From Candidatus Paraprochloron terpiosi LD05 (GTDB taxonomy: Bacteria > Cyanobacteriota > Cyanobacteriia > Cyanobacteriales > Prochloraceae), in contig CP073341.1 of assembly GCA_018141785.1 (NCBI GenBank), forward strand, positions 3,065,422 to 3,129,421: DNA of 64,000 nt. The letters are read 5' to 3'. The notes below the pieces were generated by a model that was not told the origin of the DNA, ran no database searches, and was given only the letters and a program-made list of their open reading frames with translations. Of the stretch, positions 1 through 10,576 are shown one piece after another; position 1 is the first letter of the stretch, and each line of letters opens with the position of its first letter. The translations under genes were made by a program, and so were the position numbers.

Positions 1-1
1 C

Positions 2-1447
2 CTCCAACGGGACAGAACCAACCTAGAAGGGGTCAAAAACATCAACGAAGGACTCTTTCAACGGTATCAAACTGCTGCTATGGCTATTAGCCAACTGGAA
101 TCTGAGGAACGGAACAACTTCAACGTTGATTCTGGTTCAAAGCAACTCACTCCTGGAGAATTGCGGCAACAAGCTATTCGCTACCGAAAAAAACTGGAAG
201 ACTGTATCGCCGAAGTTCGCCAGGTTGAGGGTTATGAGAACTTCCTGAAACTGCCTACCTTTGAAGAAATTGTTGAATGGACTCCTGCCAACAACCCCCT
301 AGTGTACCTCCTGGTGACGCCTTTGGGAGGGGCAGCCTTAGTACTTGAGAAGGGGGAAACTGGTTCTGAGGAAACGACTACTTCCCATGCTACCTGGCTG
401 GAAAACCTCACCGAAAAAAGCCTGGTGGAACTTCTGCCAAGCTGGAGTAATGCTAATAATGAATGCAAGGAGGCTTACTTTCAATATAAGGACAACCAGG
501 ACAACTCCCAAACGAAACAGCAACTTCACCAAGCTAAAGAAAAGTGGCTCCAAGTTATTGACGATACCACCCGCCAACTCTGGACTTTGGTTATGAAACC
601 AGTAGTTCACTACCTGGAAGGGCACAAATTCACCCAAGCCATCCTAATCCCCACAGGGTACCTGAGCCTTCTGCCTCTCCACAGTGCCTGGACAAACAAC
701 CCCGACACCCCCACAAAGCGCAGCTACGCTCTAGACAATATCCGCTTCACCTACACTCCCAACGCCGTCTCCCTCCAAGCAGCCCAAACCATAGCCCAAC
801 AGACTCCCGTCACCAACCTTCTGGCTGTGGAAAACCCCACGGGCGACCTCCGCTATTCCACTCGGGAAGTTGCCGCCGCTACTGCCACCTTTGAAGACCA
901 TACTATTTAAAAAAAAAACCTTGCGGAGATTTTTCCGGTTAGTGATGCCCTGAAAAACCACAGCGTAGCGCACTTTTCTTGCCACGGCTCTGCCAACTTT
1001 CAGGAACCATTGGAGAGTAAGTTAGTTATAACTAATAAAAAAGTTATCACACTTCGGCACCTCTTGAGCCTGAAGCTCCAAAACATTCGTCTTATCCTCC
1101 TATCTGCCTGTGAAACGGGAATTCCTGGCCTTGACCTGCCCGACGAAGTAGTGAGTCTGCCCATGGGCTTATTGCAAGCAGGGGTTGGGGGAGTGGTGGC
1201 GTCCCTCTGGCCCGTGTCAGACCTCAGTACCATGATTTTGCTGACTCGTTTCTATGACTTTTGGCGCAAAGATGGGTTAGAACCTGCTGAAGCTCTCCGT
1301 AAAGCACAAATATGGTTGCGAGATAGCAGTAAAAGAGAGAAGAGAGAGTATTTTCAAGATATGGACAAAGAGTTTCATGAGCAATTATTGGGAACGGACT
1401 TTACTCACCCTTTCCATTGGAGTGCTTTCACCTATACTGGAGTGTAG
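2..1447 (+). pseudogene. CHAT-domain protease-like protein, 5' end outside window, one in-frame stop
   Basis: The reading frame is open from base 2, so the gene starts upstream of the window. It reaches a TAA at 908-910 inside a 10-A run, then continues in the same frame (no frameshift) to a stop at 1445-1447. The downstream part has both CHAT catalytic motifs: HFSCHG, with the His codon at 983-985, and LSACETG, with the Cys codon at 1109-1111. CHAT is a caspase-like cysteine protease fold, often found behind TPR repeats in cyanobacteria and in bacterial conflict systems. The domain is otherwise well kept, including the GVGGVVASLWPV segment and the C-terminal HPFHWSAF motif. With the stop, translation ends before both catalytic residues. 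A recent nonsense mutation or a base-call error at the A-run are the likely explanations. The next two genes follow closely on the same strand. Confidence 0.8.
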
Positions 1448-1509
1448 GTTGGGTTGTGATGCGGTCCACGGTAGATTAATTATTGGGACTACATATCAAG
1501 GAGATTCTT

Positions 1510-1968
1510 ATGGCTTCTACTCAAGAAATTCTCTCAGCAGCCCGTACAGTACAATCTGAACTGGACACCTTATTAGGAGATAAAGCGGCTGAAGTTGCCC
1601 CAAAACTAGCACAACTGATAAATGAGGTGGAAGCTGGACAAACTCTTGACTTAGATTTGTGGGAGTTTCTCACAGAATATGATGCCACGGATCGTCGCAT
1701 GACAGAGTTATTAAAAGAAACCCAATCTGAAGATACTATACATTATAACCCCATGGGAGAAATTTCTCATGAATACATCAGGTTAGGAGATGTAAGTTAT
1801 AGCCCCCCTCCAGGAATTAGACGACCTTCCTCTCTTCAGAAATATACTTGTCCCCAGTGCGATTATACCTGGGAGCGTCGGCATATAGGGGAAGATATAC
1901 CCGAATGTCCTGAACATAAAGTCCCCCTTCAGTGCCATGATAACCACTCAATTCCTGACGGGACTTAG
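1510..1968 (+). CDS. Hypothetical protein with C-terminal zinc ribbon
   Basis: 152 aa. The ATG at 1510 is chosen because AAGGAG lies just upstream; an in-frame alternative start at 1483 adds nine residues. The first ~90 residues are acidic and helical. The C-terminal ~35 residues hold CPQC, then CPEH and a later Cys, the pattern of a small zinc ribbon. I do not recognise a named family. It sits 62 bp after the CHAT gene, and its last 32 bp overlap the following membrane-protein gene, so the three look like one transcript. A role as partner or substrate of the CHAT protein is only inference. Confidence 0.75.
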   Translation: MASTQEILSAARTVQSELDTLLGDKAAEVAPKLAQLINEVEAGQTLDLDLWEFLTEYDATDRRMTELLKETQSEDTIHYNPMGEISHEYIRLGDVSYSPPPGIRRPSSLQKYTCPQCDYTWERRHIGEDIPECPEHKVPLQCHDNHSIPDGT

Positions 1969-2857
1969 TAATCAACTAGCCAAAAGTTGGCTTATCAACC
2001 TCCTCACTCCTCTCTTTCTCTTCTGGGCTGGAGGCTTAGTAGTTACCTTACCCAAATTGGGCGGCTGGCAGAACACTTACGAAGCCCTCAATGAGTTTTC
2101 TCAACCCCAACAAATAGGTTTTCTCATTTTCAGTATCCTTTTTGTTCTTATCTCAGCTTTTTTAATCGAACAGTGGAACTTTGCTACCCTCCAATTCCTA
2201 GAAGGTTATTGGCCTTTTTGGTTACGCAACTGTTTTGTTGAACTAGAAAAGGCACGGAAAAAGAAGGCGGAGAAACAGTTTCAAGTACTTCACAAAAAGA
2301 TGAAAAACCCAGGTTTAACTCCCCAGGAAAAAGAGAAACTAGTTAGAGTGGAAGAGAAACTGAACAACATGCCTTTCAAAGAGGAAGATATCATGGCCAC
2401 TCGCTTAGGGAATATCCTCCGCAGGGCAGAACTCCTTCCCTTCGTGAAATATGGCCTGGACACGGTCCTCTGCTGGCCGCACCTCTGGCTTCTTTTGCCG
2501 GAACAAGTGCGCCAAGACTTAGGAGAAGCCCGGAACCAACTGGACACTGCTGTCAGGTTTTGGTGCTGGAGCCTTCTTTTCACAGTCTCGAGTCTTTGGA
2601 GTATTTGGGCACTACCCATAGGTCTCCTTTCAGCTCTGTTTGCTTACTACCACTGGATAATAAATGCTGCCAGAATCTACCGTGACCTCTTGGAAGCAAC
2701 TTTTGACCTCTACCGCTTTCACCTCTATAGTTCCCTGAAGTTTCCACTCCCCGCTACCCAAGAGGGGGAAAAAATCTTAGCTACTCAATTAAATACCTTC
2801 CTACAACGAGGATACTACCCTCCAAACTTCCATTATACTCTACCGGACAGTTGGTAA
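1937..2857 (+). CDS. Membrane protein with four predicted helices, linked to CHAT gene
   Basis: 306 aa, ATG at 1937, overlapping the preceding gene by 32 bp in another frame, which suggests translational coupling. Hydrophobic segments lie at about residues 19-38, 62-80, 208-225 and 228-245. Between the second and third is a charged, probably coiled-coil stretch rich in Lys and Glu (about 105-150), followed by an amphipathic part. The C-terminal ~55 residues are soluble. I cannot name the family with certainty. Its place behind a CHAT protease-like gene and a zinc-ribbon gene suggests that the three act together, possibly with this protein as a membrane-located effector or anchor. Confidence 0.75.
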   Translation: MITTQFLTGLSNQLAKSWLINLLTPLFLFWAGGLVVTLPKLGGWQNTYEALNEFSQPQQIGFLIFSILFVLISAFLIEQWNFATLQFLEGYWPFWLRNCFVELEKARKKKAEKQFQVLHKKMKNPGLTPQEKEKLVRVEEKLNNMPFKEEDIMATRLGNILRRAELLPFVKYGLDTVLCWPHLWLLLPEQVRQDLGEARNQLDTAVRFWCWSLLFTVSSLWSIWALPIGLLSALFAYYHWIINAARIYRDLLEATFDLYRFHLYSSLKFPLPATQEGEKILATQLNTFLQRGYYPPNFHYTLPDSW

Positions 2858-3356
2858 CCTATCCAACGGCGATCGCCCAGCTTCACACCTTCTCTCAGCA
2901 ACTCGATATAAAGTCCTATCTAATTGACTTCATCTCCTCTGATACCCCCTTGATACCCCCCAAATATCGAAAAAATCCTGCATCGTAGGTTGGGTTGAGG
3001 GAACGAAACCAACTTTTTGCCCCTTTACCCCTAAACCTTGCAATCCATAGTCAAACAACTTACTCAATATATAACTTAACTTGATATACCATACTATTGT
3101 GTTTTATACAAGTGTTATTGTTAAAGTAGCTCAAGAACTTTGACGATATCAACAGGTGTAGAGCTATGAACATATCCTTCTTTCTGGCACAACCAACTTA
3201 TTATTTGGCCCATAACCGCCCTTCTTAGTGCCAATATTTCTATTACGCCTTGGGGAGGTCTTCATGTGCTATGTCTCATAGTTGCTAGAAACTTACTGGA
3301 CTGTAGGTTGGGGACAAAACCCAACCTACGAATTTTAGCTGAAGCAAGACCAAATA
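2858..3356. other. Intergenic region with dispersed GTAGGTTGGG repeats and a small ORF remnant
   Basis: No convincing gene. GTAGGTTGGG occurs at 2985 and 3303; the second is followed by its complement at 3320-3329, making a perfect short hairpin. Other copies lie at 1444, 31328 and 32437. On the minus strand a frame is open from 3261 to a TAA at 3121-3123; it could encode about 30 residues from an ATG at 3213 and may be the 3' end of a lost gene. No family is recognised. Confidence 0.6.
3303..3329. repeat. GTAGGTTGGG inverted repeat (dispersed cyanobacterial palindrome)
   Basis: GTAGGTTGGG at 3303-3312 pairs with CCCAACCTAC at 3320-3329, a 10-bp perfect stem with a 7-nt loop. It lies downstream of both flanking genes and could act as a bidirectional transcription end, but it belongs to a repeat that recurs elsewhere in the window. 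Confidence 0.75.
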
Positions 3357-4955
3357 TTAAAGGTTGATTACTTGCTTCCTGTCTTGGTGTTTTTCCGCGC
3401 CAAATTTCTTTCTAAGAGACACTTGAATGTCAGTTTGAGAAGGCAGAACTGATTGCAGCATTGGGGTACTAATAACAGAATTTTCAGCCAAAGTTAACAA
3501 GGGATTGGCAAAAATCCCCAGGAGGCAAGTTGCCACTAATGAGAGCACCAAACCCACTTTTAAAGGAGGCATTCCCGACAAATTCCAATTAATGGGAGGA
3601 TAATTTTTAACGGAAGAGGACATTTCGTGGGGTTCTTTTACCACCATCATCTTCACAACCCGGATATAATAGTAGATGGAAATTACGCTAGTAATGAGAC
3701 CCAACAACACCAAACCGTAAAGTCCCGCTTGCCAACCAGCCCAGAAGATATAGATTTTGCCGAAAAATCCAGCCAAAGGTGGAATACCACCTAAGGAAAG
3801 GAGGCAGATGCTTAAACTAAGGGTGAGGAGGGGGTCTTTATGATATAGACCAGCATATTCGCTAATCTGGTCAGTACCCGTTCGCAGGGAGAAGAGAATG
3901 ACACAGGTGAAAGCCCCTAAGTTCATGAATAAATAAACCAGAAGATAGAAAATAATGCTGGTATATCCTGCATCGGTTCCGGCGATTAAACCAATCATCA
4001 TAAAGCCGGCTTGCCCAATGGAGGAATAAGCTAACATCCGTTTCATACTGGTTTGTGCGAGAGCAACTACGTTACCTAAGACCATGCTGAGAATGGCAAG
4101 AACAGCAAAAATGAGGTGCCATTCTGGGGTGAGGGAGCCAAAAGCAGTGAGCAACAGGCGCATGGCTAAGGCGAAACCAGCGGCTTTAGAACCCACGGAG
4201 AGAAAAGCTACTACTGGGGTAGGAGAACCTTCATAAACGTCTGGAGTCCATTGGTGGAAGGGAACAGCGGAAATTTTGAAACCAATACCGGCGATGACAA
4301 AGATTAAGGCAACCGCCAAGGCTAAAGATTGACCCTCATCCCCTGAACTAATGGCAGCAGCAATGGCATTCAAATTGGTTGAACCTCCTGACAAACCATA
4401 CAAGAGGGAAACTCCATAGAGAAAAATGGCTGAACTGGCGGCTCCAATCAATAAGTATTTTAATGCTGCTTCATTGGAGCGAGAATCCCGCTTCATGTAA
4501 CCTGTCATTAGATAGGAGGAGATACTCAACATCTCCAAAGAGATGAAAATCATCACCAGCTCTTGGGCACCGCACAGGAACATGGCTCCCACCGTCGCTG
4601 TCATCATGATGGCGATAAACTCCGTCAAGGAAGAGCCGGTTTCCAACCCATAGCGCACGGACATGAGAATGGTGAGGGCTGTGGATAATGCGATAATAGC
4701 CCTAAAGAGAATACTCAAATGGTCCCCATTAAAGCCGCCGAGAAAACCAATGGGGTTGGCTGCATCCCAGCAACCATAAAGGGCGACAAGGGAGGCTAAT
4801 AGCCCCGCGATGGCAAATTTTGGTAAAAGCAGAGCTAATTTACGCCCTCCAATCAAATCAGCTCCTAAAATTACTATCAGGGTAGCCAGCAGGATCCCTT
4901 CTGGCAAAATGGTCCCAACATTCAGCCTGGCTGCTATATTACTAGAAAAATCCAT
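3357..4955 (-). CDS. ndhB: NAD(P)H-quinone oxidoreductase subunit 2 (NDH-1 subunit N)
   Basis: 532 aa, close to the usual ~520. It is a membrane subunit of the cyanobacterial NDH-1 complex, the antiporter-like module that pumps protons during respiration and cyclic electron flow in the thylakoid. The protein is almost wholly hydrophobic, with about 14 helices, and carries the family's conserved internal motifs, such as [17 protein letters not shown] near the middle and the [11 protein letters not shown] loop. The N-terminal start [14 protein letters not shown] is typical of NdhB. It is transcribed alone, away from topA. No lesions are seen; identification is secure. Confidence 0.97.
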   Translation of the reverse strand: MDFSSNIAARLNVGTILPEGILLATLIVILGADLIGGRKLALLLPKFAIAGLLASLVALYGCWDAANPIGFLGGFNGDHLSILFRAIIALSTALTILMSVRYGLETGSSLTEFIAIMMTATVGAMFLCGAQELVMIFISLEMLSISSYLMTGYMKRDSRSNEAALKYLLIGAASSAIFLYGVSLLYGLSGGSTNLNAIAAAISSGDEGQSLALAVALIFVIAGIGFKISAVPFHQWTPDVYEGSPTPVVAFLSVGSKAAGFALAMRLLLTAFGSLTPEWHLIFAVLAILSMVLGNVVALAQTSMKRMLAYSSIGQAGFMMIGLIAGTDAGYTSIIFYLLVYLFMNLGAFTCVILFSLRTGTDQISEYAGLYHKDPLLTLSLSICLLSLGGIPPLAGFFGKIYIFWAGWQAGLYGLVLLGLITSVISIYYYIRVVKMMVVKEPHEMSSSVKNYPPINWNLSGMPPLKVGLVLSLVATCLLGIFANPLLTLAENSVISTPMLQSVLPSQTDIQVSLRKKFGAEKHQDRKQVINL

Positions 4956-5261
4956 AAGGTTTAGGCAAATTAAACTCCCACTTGAGGAATTTACAACAAC
5001 CTTAGGATATCACGTCGGCTTAAAACTGGTTGGTGTTCTGGGTTCTGTCTGTGGGGAGAAAGCTGTCATTGGGCAATTTGTGCTATTATGAGAGTAAATT
5101 TCTTATTGCCAACCAAACCCCTGCAAGCGAGAGCAAAAATGAAAATCCCTTATACTGAAGGTCTTTGAGCCACATAGAGCATGATTTAAGTGAGAGGTTT
5201 AGCAAACTAATTACCCAAAACCTATAATTGTTTTTCCGCCTCTGTGAGACGAACTAATCCC
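4956..5261. other. Divergent intergenic region between ndhB and topA
   Basis: 306 bp between two genes that point away from each other, so it should hold both promoters. A plus-strand ORF of 93 codons reaches into this region, but its first half is antisense to the ndhB 5' end and it has no recognisable product. I cannot single out a convincing -35/-10 pair, riboswitch or repeat. Confidence 0.5.
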
Positions 5262-7859
5262 ATGTTAACCCTAGTCATCGTCGAATCCCCTACTAAAGCA
5301 CGCACAATTCGTAAATACCTCTCTGACGGTTATCTGGTAGAGGCTTCTATGGGTCACGTCCGGGACCTTCCTTCGTCTGCTGACGAAATTCCCATCCAGT
5401 TCAAAGAAAAGGAGTGGGCAAGGCTAGGAGTGAATGTAGAGGATAATTTTCAACCCCTATACGTGGTTCCTAAAAGCAAGAAGAAGGTTGTTGAAGAACT
5501 GAAAAAAGCGGTCAAAAAAGCGGAGCGAGTCATTCTGGCTACAGACGAAGACAGGGAAGGGGAAAGCATTAGCTGGCATTTACTTCAGGTACTCAAACCC
5601 AAGGTGCCCATCGCCCGTATGGTGTTTCACGAAATTACTCAGGAAGCTATTCTGGCGGCTCTCAATCATTGTCGGGATCTAGATTATAATCTGGTTCGCG
5701 CTCAAGAAACGAGACGGATTTTAGACCGACTGGTGGGTTATACCGTCTCTCCCCTATTGTGGAAAAAAATTGCCAGGGGGCTGTCGGCGGGACGGGTACA
5801 GTCAGTGGCTGTGCGCCTCTTGGTCATACGGGAAAGGTCTCGACGTGCTCATAAAAACGGCTCCTACTGGGACTTGAAAGCTATATTGCAGTCGGAACAA
5901 GCTTCTGGAACATTTGAAGCCAAGTTAGTGGCTGTAGGCGGGAAAAAAATTGCCACTGGAGGCGACTTTGACCCCAAGACGGGGAAAATTGCTGATGGGA
6001 GGGATGTTCTCCTTCTGGAAGAAAAGGAGGCCATGGCATTAAAGCAAATCCTCCAAGATAAAATCTGGACCGTCAGCCAGGTTGAAGAACGACCCACCAC
6101 TCGTAAACCGGCTCCACCTTTTACTACTTCTACCCTGCAACAAGAAGCCAACCGCAAATTGAGCATGGGGGGGCGACAGACGATGAAAGTTGCCCAAAGT
6201 CTCTACGAGCAGGGATATATTACCTATATGCGGACTGATTCTGTTCATCTGTCAGCCCAGGCGATCGCCGCTGCCAGATCTTGCGTAGAGCAAATGTACG
6301 GTCCACCATATCTTAGTGCTAAACCCCGCCAATATACCACCAAAACCAAAGGTGCTCAGGAGGCACATGAAGCAATTCGCCCCGCTGGCAATAGTTTCCG
6401 CTATCCCCAGGAAACTGCTTTGTCGGGGAAGGAACTCCAGCTATATGACTTGATTTGGAAGCGCACTGTTGCCTGCCAAATGGCATTGGCCAGATTAACC
6501 CAAATTACTGTCAAAATTCAAGTAGAAGATGCAGAATTCCGCGCTCAAGGGAAGCAGATTGATTTTCCTGGCTTTTTCCGCGTCTATGTGGAAGGATCTG
6601 ACGATCCGAAAGGGGCACTAGAAAATCAGGAAGTGATTCTCCCTCCTTTAAAGGTAGGGGATACTCCCAACTGCATTGAATTAGAGGCTCTTTCTCACGA
6701 AACCCAACCTCCTGCTCGTTATACAGAGGCAAACCTGGTGAAAACTCTGGAAAAAGAAGGCATCGGCAGACCCAGTACCTATGCCAGTATAATGGGGACG
6801 ATTGTGGACCGAGGTTACGTACAGAGTCGCAATAAAGCTTTGATTCCCACTTTCACTGCTTTTGCGGTCACCAGCTTGCTGGAGAAGCATTTTGCCCACT
6901 TGGTAGATCCCCGCTTTACTTCCCAAATGGAGCAAACTCTAGATGAAATTGCTACTGGGGACACCCCATGGCAGCCTTACTTAGAGCAGTTTTATTTGGG
7001 GGAAAAAGGTCTGCAAAACCAAGTTAAAGTTGGGGAGCGTGAAATTGAAGCCAACGCTGCTAAGGCGATCGAGTTGGACAATTTCCAGGACCATATTAAA
7101 ATCAAAATTGGTAAATTCGGTTCTTATATCGAAGTTACTCAGGGTGAGGAAGTTGTCAAAGCTTCTATTCCCCCAGACTTGACCCCGGCAGATTTGCAGC
7201 CAGAACAGGTAGAGCAACTCCTGGAGCAAAACAGAGAAGAGAAAGAATTAGGGGTACATCCAGAAACAGGAGAGACCATTTATCTTAAAATGGGTACTTA
7301 TGGACCTTATTTGCAGTTGGGTGAAGCAACAAAGGAGAAGAAAAAACCGAAGCGAGTTACTTTACCTAAAGGGCTGAAGACTGAAGACCTGACCCTCGCA
7401 ATAGCAGTTAGTTTACTCTCTCTACCTCGCCTCCTCGGAACTCATCCAGAAACATCCGCCTCAGTTAAAGCAGCGTTAGGTCCATTCGGCCCCTATGTGG
7501 TTCACGACCAAGGTAAGGAAGGAAAAGATTATCGCTCGGTCCCTCGTGAAGATGATGTCTTGACTATTTCTCTAGAACGAGCATTGGAGTTATTGGCAAA
7601 CCCTAGACCTGGTGTGGTCAGAGAACTAGGACGTCACCCAGAGGATAAGAAACCAGTCAGTATTAACAAAAATCGTTTTGGTTTTTATGTCAAGCACGGC
7701 AGAGTCAGGGCTGCCTTTCCTAAGGGAGAAACAGCAGAAAGCTTTAGTTTGGAAACAGCTCTTACCTTGCTGCGGGCAAAAGCATCTAGTAAGTCAACTA
7801 CTAAAAAGTCTAAAACTAAGAAGAATGCATCTAAGTCTAAGAAGACAACATTGAAATAA
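5262..7859 (+). CDS. topA: DNA topoisomerase I
   Basis: 865 aa from the ATG at 5262, where the conserved N-terminus [13 protein letters not shown] begins; an in-frame GTG at 5244 would add only six residues. A type IA topoisomerase that relaxes negative supercoils through a transient 5'-phosphotyrosine link. The TOPRIM motifs are VIVESPTKA (residues ~5-13) and ATDEDREGE (~94-102). The active-site Tyr is in YITYMRTDS, at about residue 322. The C-terminal third has repeated glycine-rich modules ([31 protein letters not shown]) in place of classic zinc fingers, followed by a Lys/Ser-rich basic tail of ~25 residues. This layout is typical of cyanobacterial TopA. The gene is complete and monocistronic. 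Confidence 0.97.
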   Translation: MLTLVIVESPTKARTIRKYLSDGYLVEASMGHVRDLPSSADEIPIQFKEKEWARLGVNVEDNFQPLYVVPKSKKKVVEELKKAVKKAERVILATDEDREGESISWHLLQVLKPKVPIARMVFHEITQEAILAALNHCRDLDYNLVRAQETRRILDRLVGYTVSPLLWKKIARGLSAGRVQSVAVRLLVIRERSRRAHKNGSYWDLKAILQSEQASGTFEAKLVAVGGKKIATGGDFDPKTGKIADGRDVLLLEEKEAMALKQILQDKIWTVSQVEERPTTRKPAPPFTTSTLQQEANRKLSMGGRQTMKVAQSLYEQGYITYMRTDSVHLSAQAIAAARSCVEQMYGPPYLSAKPRQYTTKTKGAQEAHEAIRPAGNSFRYPQETALSGKELQLYDLIWKRTVACQMALARLTQITVKIQVEDAEFRAQGKQIDFPGFFRVYVEGSDDPKGALENQEVILPPLKVGDTPNCIELEALSHETQPPARYTEANLVKTLEKEGIGRPSTYASIMGTIVDRGYVQSRNKALIPTFTAFAVTSLLEKHFAHLVDPRFTSQMEQTLDEIATGDTPWQPYLEQFYLGEKGLQNQVKVGEREIEANAAKAIELDNFQDHIKIKIGKFGSYIEVTQGEEVVKASIPPDLTPADLQPEQVEQLLEQNREEKELGVHPETGETIYLKMGTYGPYLQLGEATKEKKKPKRVTLPKGLKTEDLTLAIAVSLLSLPRLLGTHPETSASVKAALGPFGPYVVHDQGKEGKDYRSVPREDDVLTISLERALELLANPRPGVVRELGRHPEDKKPVSINKNRFGFYVKHGRVRAAFPKGETAESFSLETALTLLRAKASSKSTTKKSKTKKNASKSKKTTLK

Positions 7860-7888
7860 AAAGTCTGGCAGTAGCAGTACTTAGAGTA

Positions 7889-8497
7889 CTAGGACGATAA
7901 TTGCGACTGAAGAAAATTATAACCATGGTCAAATCGTGGAATCATCCGGCAGTTGAATTGGTTAAGTTTATTAACGATATCAGGAGAGTCAAAATCTTTG
8001 GAGTTTCGATTCAGAAAACATGCCTGCTGTGGCTGATAACGTCGCAGATGCTCAAGAACCGATGCATAAACAAGGTCATCTTGTGGTGTTAGGTCATAAG
8101 TGGTTTGACCAGATGCTGCCTGGCTCAGAATCTCAGCGGTGAGCGCAACAATTTCTCCAGTCTTGATAAGACGCTCTCGACATTGTCCAAAGCGATGTTG
8201 TTCCTCCTCATTGCTTTGCACCATCAAGCTAACAGTATCTTGGATACTCTTGATACGACTTGCATAGGAAGCTGTACCTGAAAGTTGTTGTAATTCATTA
8301 TTTAGCAACTTTTGTAACTCCCGGCGTCTCCTTGCTTGACGACCTAGTTTCTCATGAGGTTCAGCAAGACTATAGGCTGGAATAATGAGTTTTGCCTGCC
8401 CTGCTTGACAAAGTTGCAGAATCTGTTCACAGCTTGCACACTGCTCTTGCTCGAAGGTTAGCTCTAAAACAAAATTTGTTTCAACATAAATATTCAC
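7889..8497 (-). CDS. PIN-domain-like protein
   Basis: About 202 aa from a GTG at 8497, preceded by AGGAAAGG; the frame runs further upstream, but that part overlaps the preceding gene. The start IYVETNFVLEL resembles the first acidic motif of PIN-domain ribonucleases (usually D, here E), and later acidic positions include the DLTPQDDLVYASV stretch and NSKDFD near the C-terminus, where PIN proteins carry their last catalytic Asp. The middle is helical and Gln/Glu-rich. GTG overlaps the stop of the upstream nuclease-like pseudogene (GTGA), implying translational coupling. It may be the ribonuclease half of a two-gene conflict module. The PIN assignment is reasonable but from motifs only. Confidence 0.7.
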   Translation of the reverse strand: MNIYVETNFVLELTFEQEQCASCEQILQLCQAGQAKLIIPAYSLAEPHEKLGRQARRRRELQKLLNNELQQLSGTASYASRIKSIQDTVSLMVQSNEEEQHRFGQCRERLIKTGEIVALTAEILSQAASGQTTYDLTPQDDLVYASVLEHLRRYQPQQACFLNRNSKDFDSPDIVNKLNQFNCRMIPRFDHGYNFLQSQLSS

Positions 8498-8953
8498 CCT
8501 ACCACCTTTCCTCCGGATAATGCAGCATACAATCCTGATTGTAGCAACCATTGTTGAGAACTGTCCAAATTTTTAGGTGATTTCTCAGAGTAAATAATCT
8601 CTTTCAGCCAAGATAAAATAATTAGTTCAAGGCTTGACCTACTAATTTTGTTTGGATTAACTCTCGCCCTCTCAAAGTAATACTTAAGAAGAGGACGTGC
8701 ATCAATTGTATAATTAGAGGTACTATTTTCGATATATGCATTGACACCATTCCATAAAAAAAAATTATTAGGAAAAACCATTAAAAGAATAGGTCGTCTT
8801 TGGGAAAGTGCCATGTGCCAGAATATTCCGTCGGAATTGTGCCGCCCACTCTGGTGATACGTTGGTTTTTCGCTTGACTTCAACTGCAAGGATCAGTTCA
8901 CCATAGCGGTTTTCAACGGATAAATCCCAGCCAGAATCAAATCTAATAGCCAT
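8494..8953 (-). pseudogene. PD-(D/E)XK-like protein, frameshifted
   Basis: Two overlapping minus-strand frames make one protein of ~150 aa. The first (8953 to 8768) starts MAIRFDSGWDLSVEN and contains LAVEVKRK, the E-x-K of a PD-(D/E)XK nuclease fold. The second (to 8494) resumes at ILLMVFPNNFFLW and runs to the end. The frame changes between about 8790 and 8815, so one base has been gained or lost. This type of small cyanobacterial protein (nuclease-like N-terminus, then a helical part) is commonly paired with a downstream PIN-like gene, as here, where its TGA overlaps the GTG of that gene. A sequencing error cannot be excluded. Confidence 0.7.
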
Positions 8954-8981
8954 AATAGACTCACAAGGAAACTACTCCATT

Positions 8982-9716
8982 TTAGTGCCAGATGTCCAGA
9001 GCGCGCCAAGCAAACTGGGGTAAAGCGAGCATTCGCCGCCAACGCCAGGGTTCTTGATAGAGTCGATAAAGCCATTCTAGATAACTCTGGATCAGCCATT
9101 GTGGCGCTCTGGATTTGACTCCCGCCCAGACATCAAAACTACCGCCGATCCCCATCCAAGTGGCTTCCGGTGCTAAGTGGCGGTGATCGCGAATCCAAAG
9201 TTCTTGTCTAGGGACCCCCAAGCCTACTAAGATTAATCTGGGTTGTTTGGCTTTGATAATATTACACCATTTTCGTTCTTCTTCTGGTGAAAGATAGCCG
9301 TGGTTGTAAATAATGCATAAATTAGGTCTTTTTTCTTGCCAAAACTGAACAGCGAGAGCGTTAACTTGAGGTTTACCCCCATAAAAACAAATGAGGTATG
9401 AGTTTTCTTTCACCGCAATTTGTTCGAGTATTGATGTTGCTAAGTCAATTCCCGGGCAACGTTTTTGTCTTTGACTCCTCAGCCACAAATATAATATTAC
9501 TCCAGAACCATCGGGAATTACCAGATCCGCAGTTTTAATTACATCGGCTAATTCCTGATTTTTTTCCGACAGCATTGCCATTTCAGCATTGAGGGTTACC
9601 ACATGAGTGCCTAACTTTCGCTCTAAACGTAATCGCAACCAACTAGTATAGTCATCTAAGAGATGTACCGGGAGGTTAAGAACCTCAAATTCCCGGCAAT
9701 GAATATTTTCCTCCAT
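8982..9716 (-). CDS. WecB/TagA/CpsF family glycosyltransferase
   Basis: 244 aa, ATG at 9716 preceded by a purine-rich site. GT26 family, which transfers N-acetylmannosamine(uronic acid) or related sugars to lipid-linked acceptors in cell-surface polysaccharide synthesis. Family marks are VTLNAEMA and DLVIPDGSGV in the N-terminal half, CPGIDLATSIL, the LVGLGVPRQELWI motif, and GIGGSFDVWAG-KSRAP near the C-terminus. The C-terminal Trp/Arg-rich tail (LEWLYRLYQEPWRWRRM) is typical of cyanobacterial members and may be amphipathic. It is transcribed with the nuclease/PIN pair downstream, but the link may be accidental. No lesions. Confidence 0.93.
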   Translation of the reverse strand: MEENIHCREFEVLNLPVHLLDDYTSWLRLRLERKLGTHVVTLNAEMAMLSEKNQELADVIKTADLVIPDGSGVILYLWLRSQRQKRCPGIDLATSILEQIAVKENSYLICFYGGKPQVNALAVQFWQEKRPNLCIIYNHGYLSPEEERKWCNIIKAKQPRLILVGLGVPRQELWIRDHRHLAPEATWMGIGGSFDVWAGVKSRAPQWLIQSYLEWLYRLYQEPWRWRRMLALPQFAWRALDIWH

Positions 9717-9821
9717 ATACTTAAATAGTCTGGGAAATAGTTTTTCCTAAGTTAATCAAAGTTTGCTGAAAATGTTCTGCGGGATATTGTGACTCATCCA
9801 TCCAATGTTACTAGTAAGGTT

Positions 9822-10517
9822 TCAGACATTGCTCTTTGGGGCTGCCGAAAATTGCTGATTGTATTGTTGTAGATAATCTAAAGCAACCGAAGTGGTAACT
9901 TGGTCAAAATGAAGGTAAAAACGGCTGACACTCAAGAAAGGAGAGGGGGTTTCTAAGATAAGAAGGCGATTGCAGGACTGGTTCAGTTCTGGGAGTAATG
10001 GTCGGGGAGCAACTGGGGAGGCGATCCATACCTGGGCTGCTTGATGATTGGCCTTAATTGCCTCAGCAGCAGCTAGAATGGTCATTCCTGTGGCAATTCC
10101 GTCATCTATGATAATAGTTGGATCCCCTTCAGCATTGACTTGGGGTCGGTAGCTAGCAAATTGGGATTCTTGGGTTAGGGCTTTTTCTAGAGCGAGAGAC
10201 CGGGATTCATTGAGGAGGTCGCAACTGATTCTTTTTAAGAGTTTGGGACTGCTCCAAAGAACGTTTCCATCGGTTGTTACTGCTCCAATTGCTAATTCGC
10301 GATTCGAGAAAGTGGTAATTTTTTTCGCTACTATTATGTCTAGGGGACATTTTAGCTTCCGGGCTACGGGTATGGCGACGGGAATGGCTCCCCGGGGCAG
10401 AGCATAGACAATGGGGGATATTGCCCGGTTTGACCCCTGGCTAATTTCCTGACTGACTAATTGGGCTAGTTGTTCCCCCGCACTGAGGCGATCTGTAAAT
10501 AAGATAGTTTGAGACAA
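9822..10517 (-). CDS. Phosphoribosyltransferase family protein
   Basis: 231 aa. The PRPP-binding signature is clear at PTIIIDDGIATGMT (residues ~130-145), with the two acidic residues that contact the ribose hydroxyls. The N-terminal part has YALPRGAIPVAIPVA and DIIVAKKI, standard for the type I PRTase fold. Stand-alone proteins of this type are common in cyanobacteria and are often annotated as putative phosphoribosyltransferases of unknown base specificity. It lies between the TagA-type gene and argD on the same strand, with gaps of 105 and 59 bp. No salvage gene is next to it, so the substrate is unknown. Confidence 0.88.
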   Translation of the reverse strand: MSQTILFTDRLSAGEQLAQLVSQEISQGSNRAISPIVYALPRGAIPVAIPVARKLKCPLDIIVAKKITTFSNRELAIGAVTTDGNVLWSSPKLLKRISCDLLNESRSLALEKALTQESQFASYRPQVNAEGDPTIIIDDGIATGMTILAAAEAIKANHQAAQVWIASPVAPRPLLPELNQSCNRLLILETPSPFLSVSRFYLHFDQVTTSVALDYLQQYNQQFSAAPKSNV

Positions 10518-10576
10518 GGCTATATCTTTATATTACAATTTAGATTAACAAAAGAAGTATTTAATCCAATCTAACA

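Noticed and set aside
900..925. Programmed frameshift at the 10-A run in the CHAT gene
   Set aside because: Both halves are in the same frame; only a stop codon separates them, so frameshifting would not help.
4810..5091. 93-codon plus-strand ORF
   Set aside because: Antisense to the start of ndhB, then reaches into the promoter region; no recognisable product.
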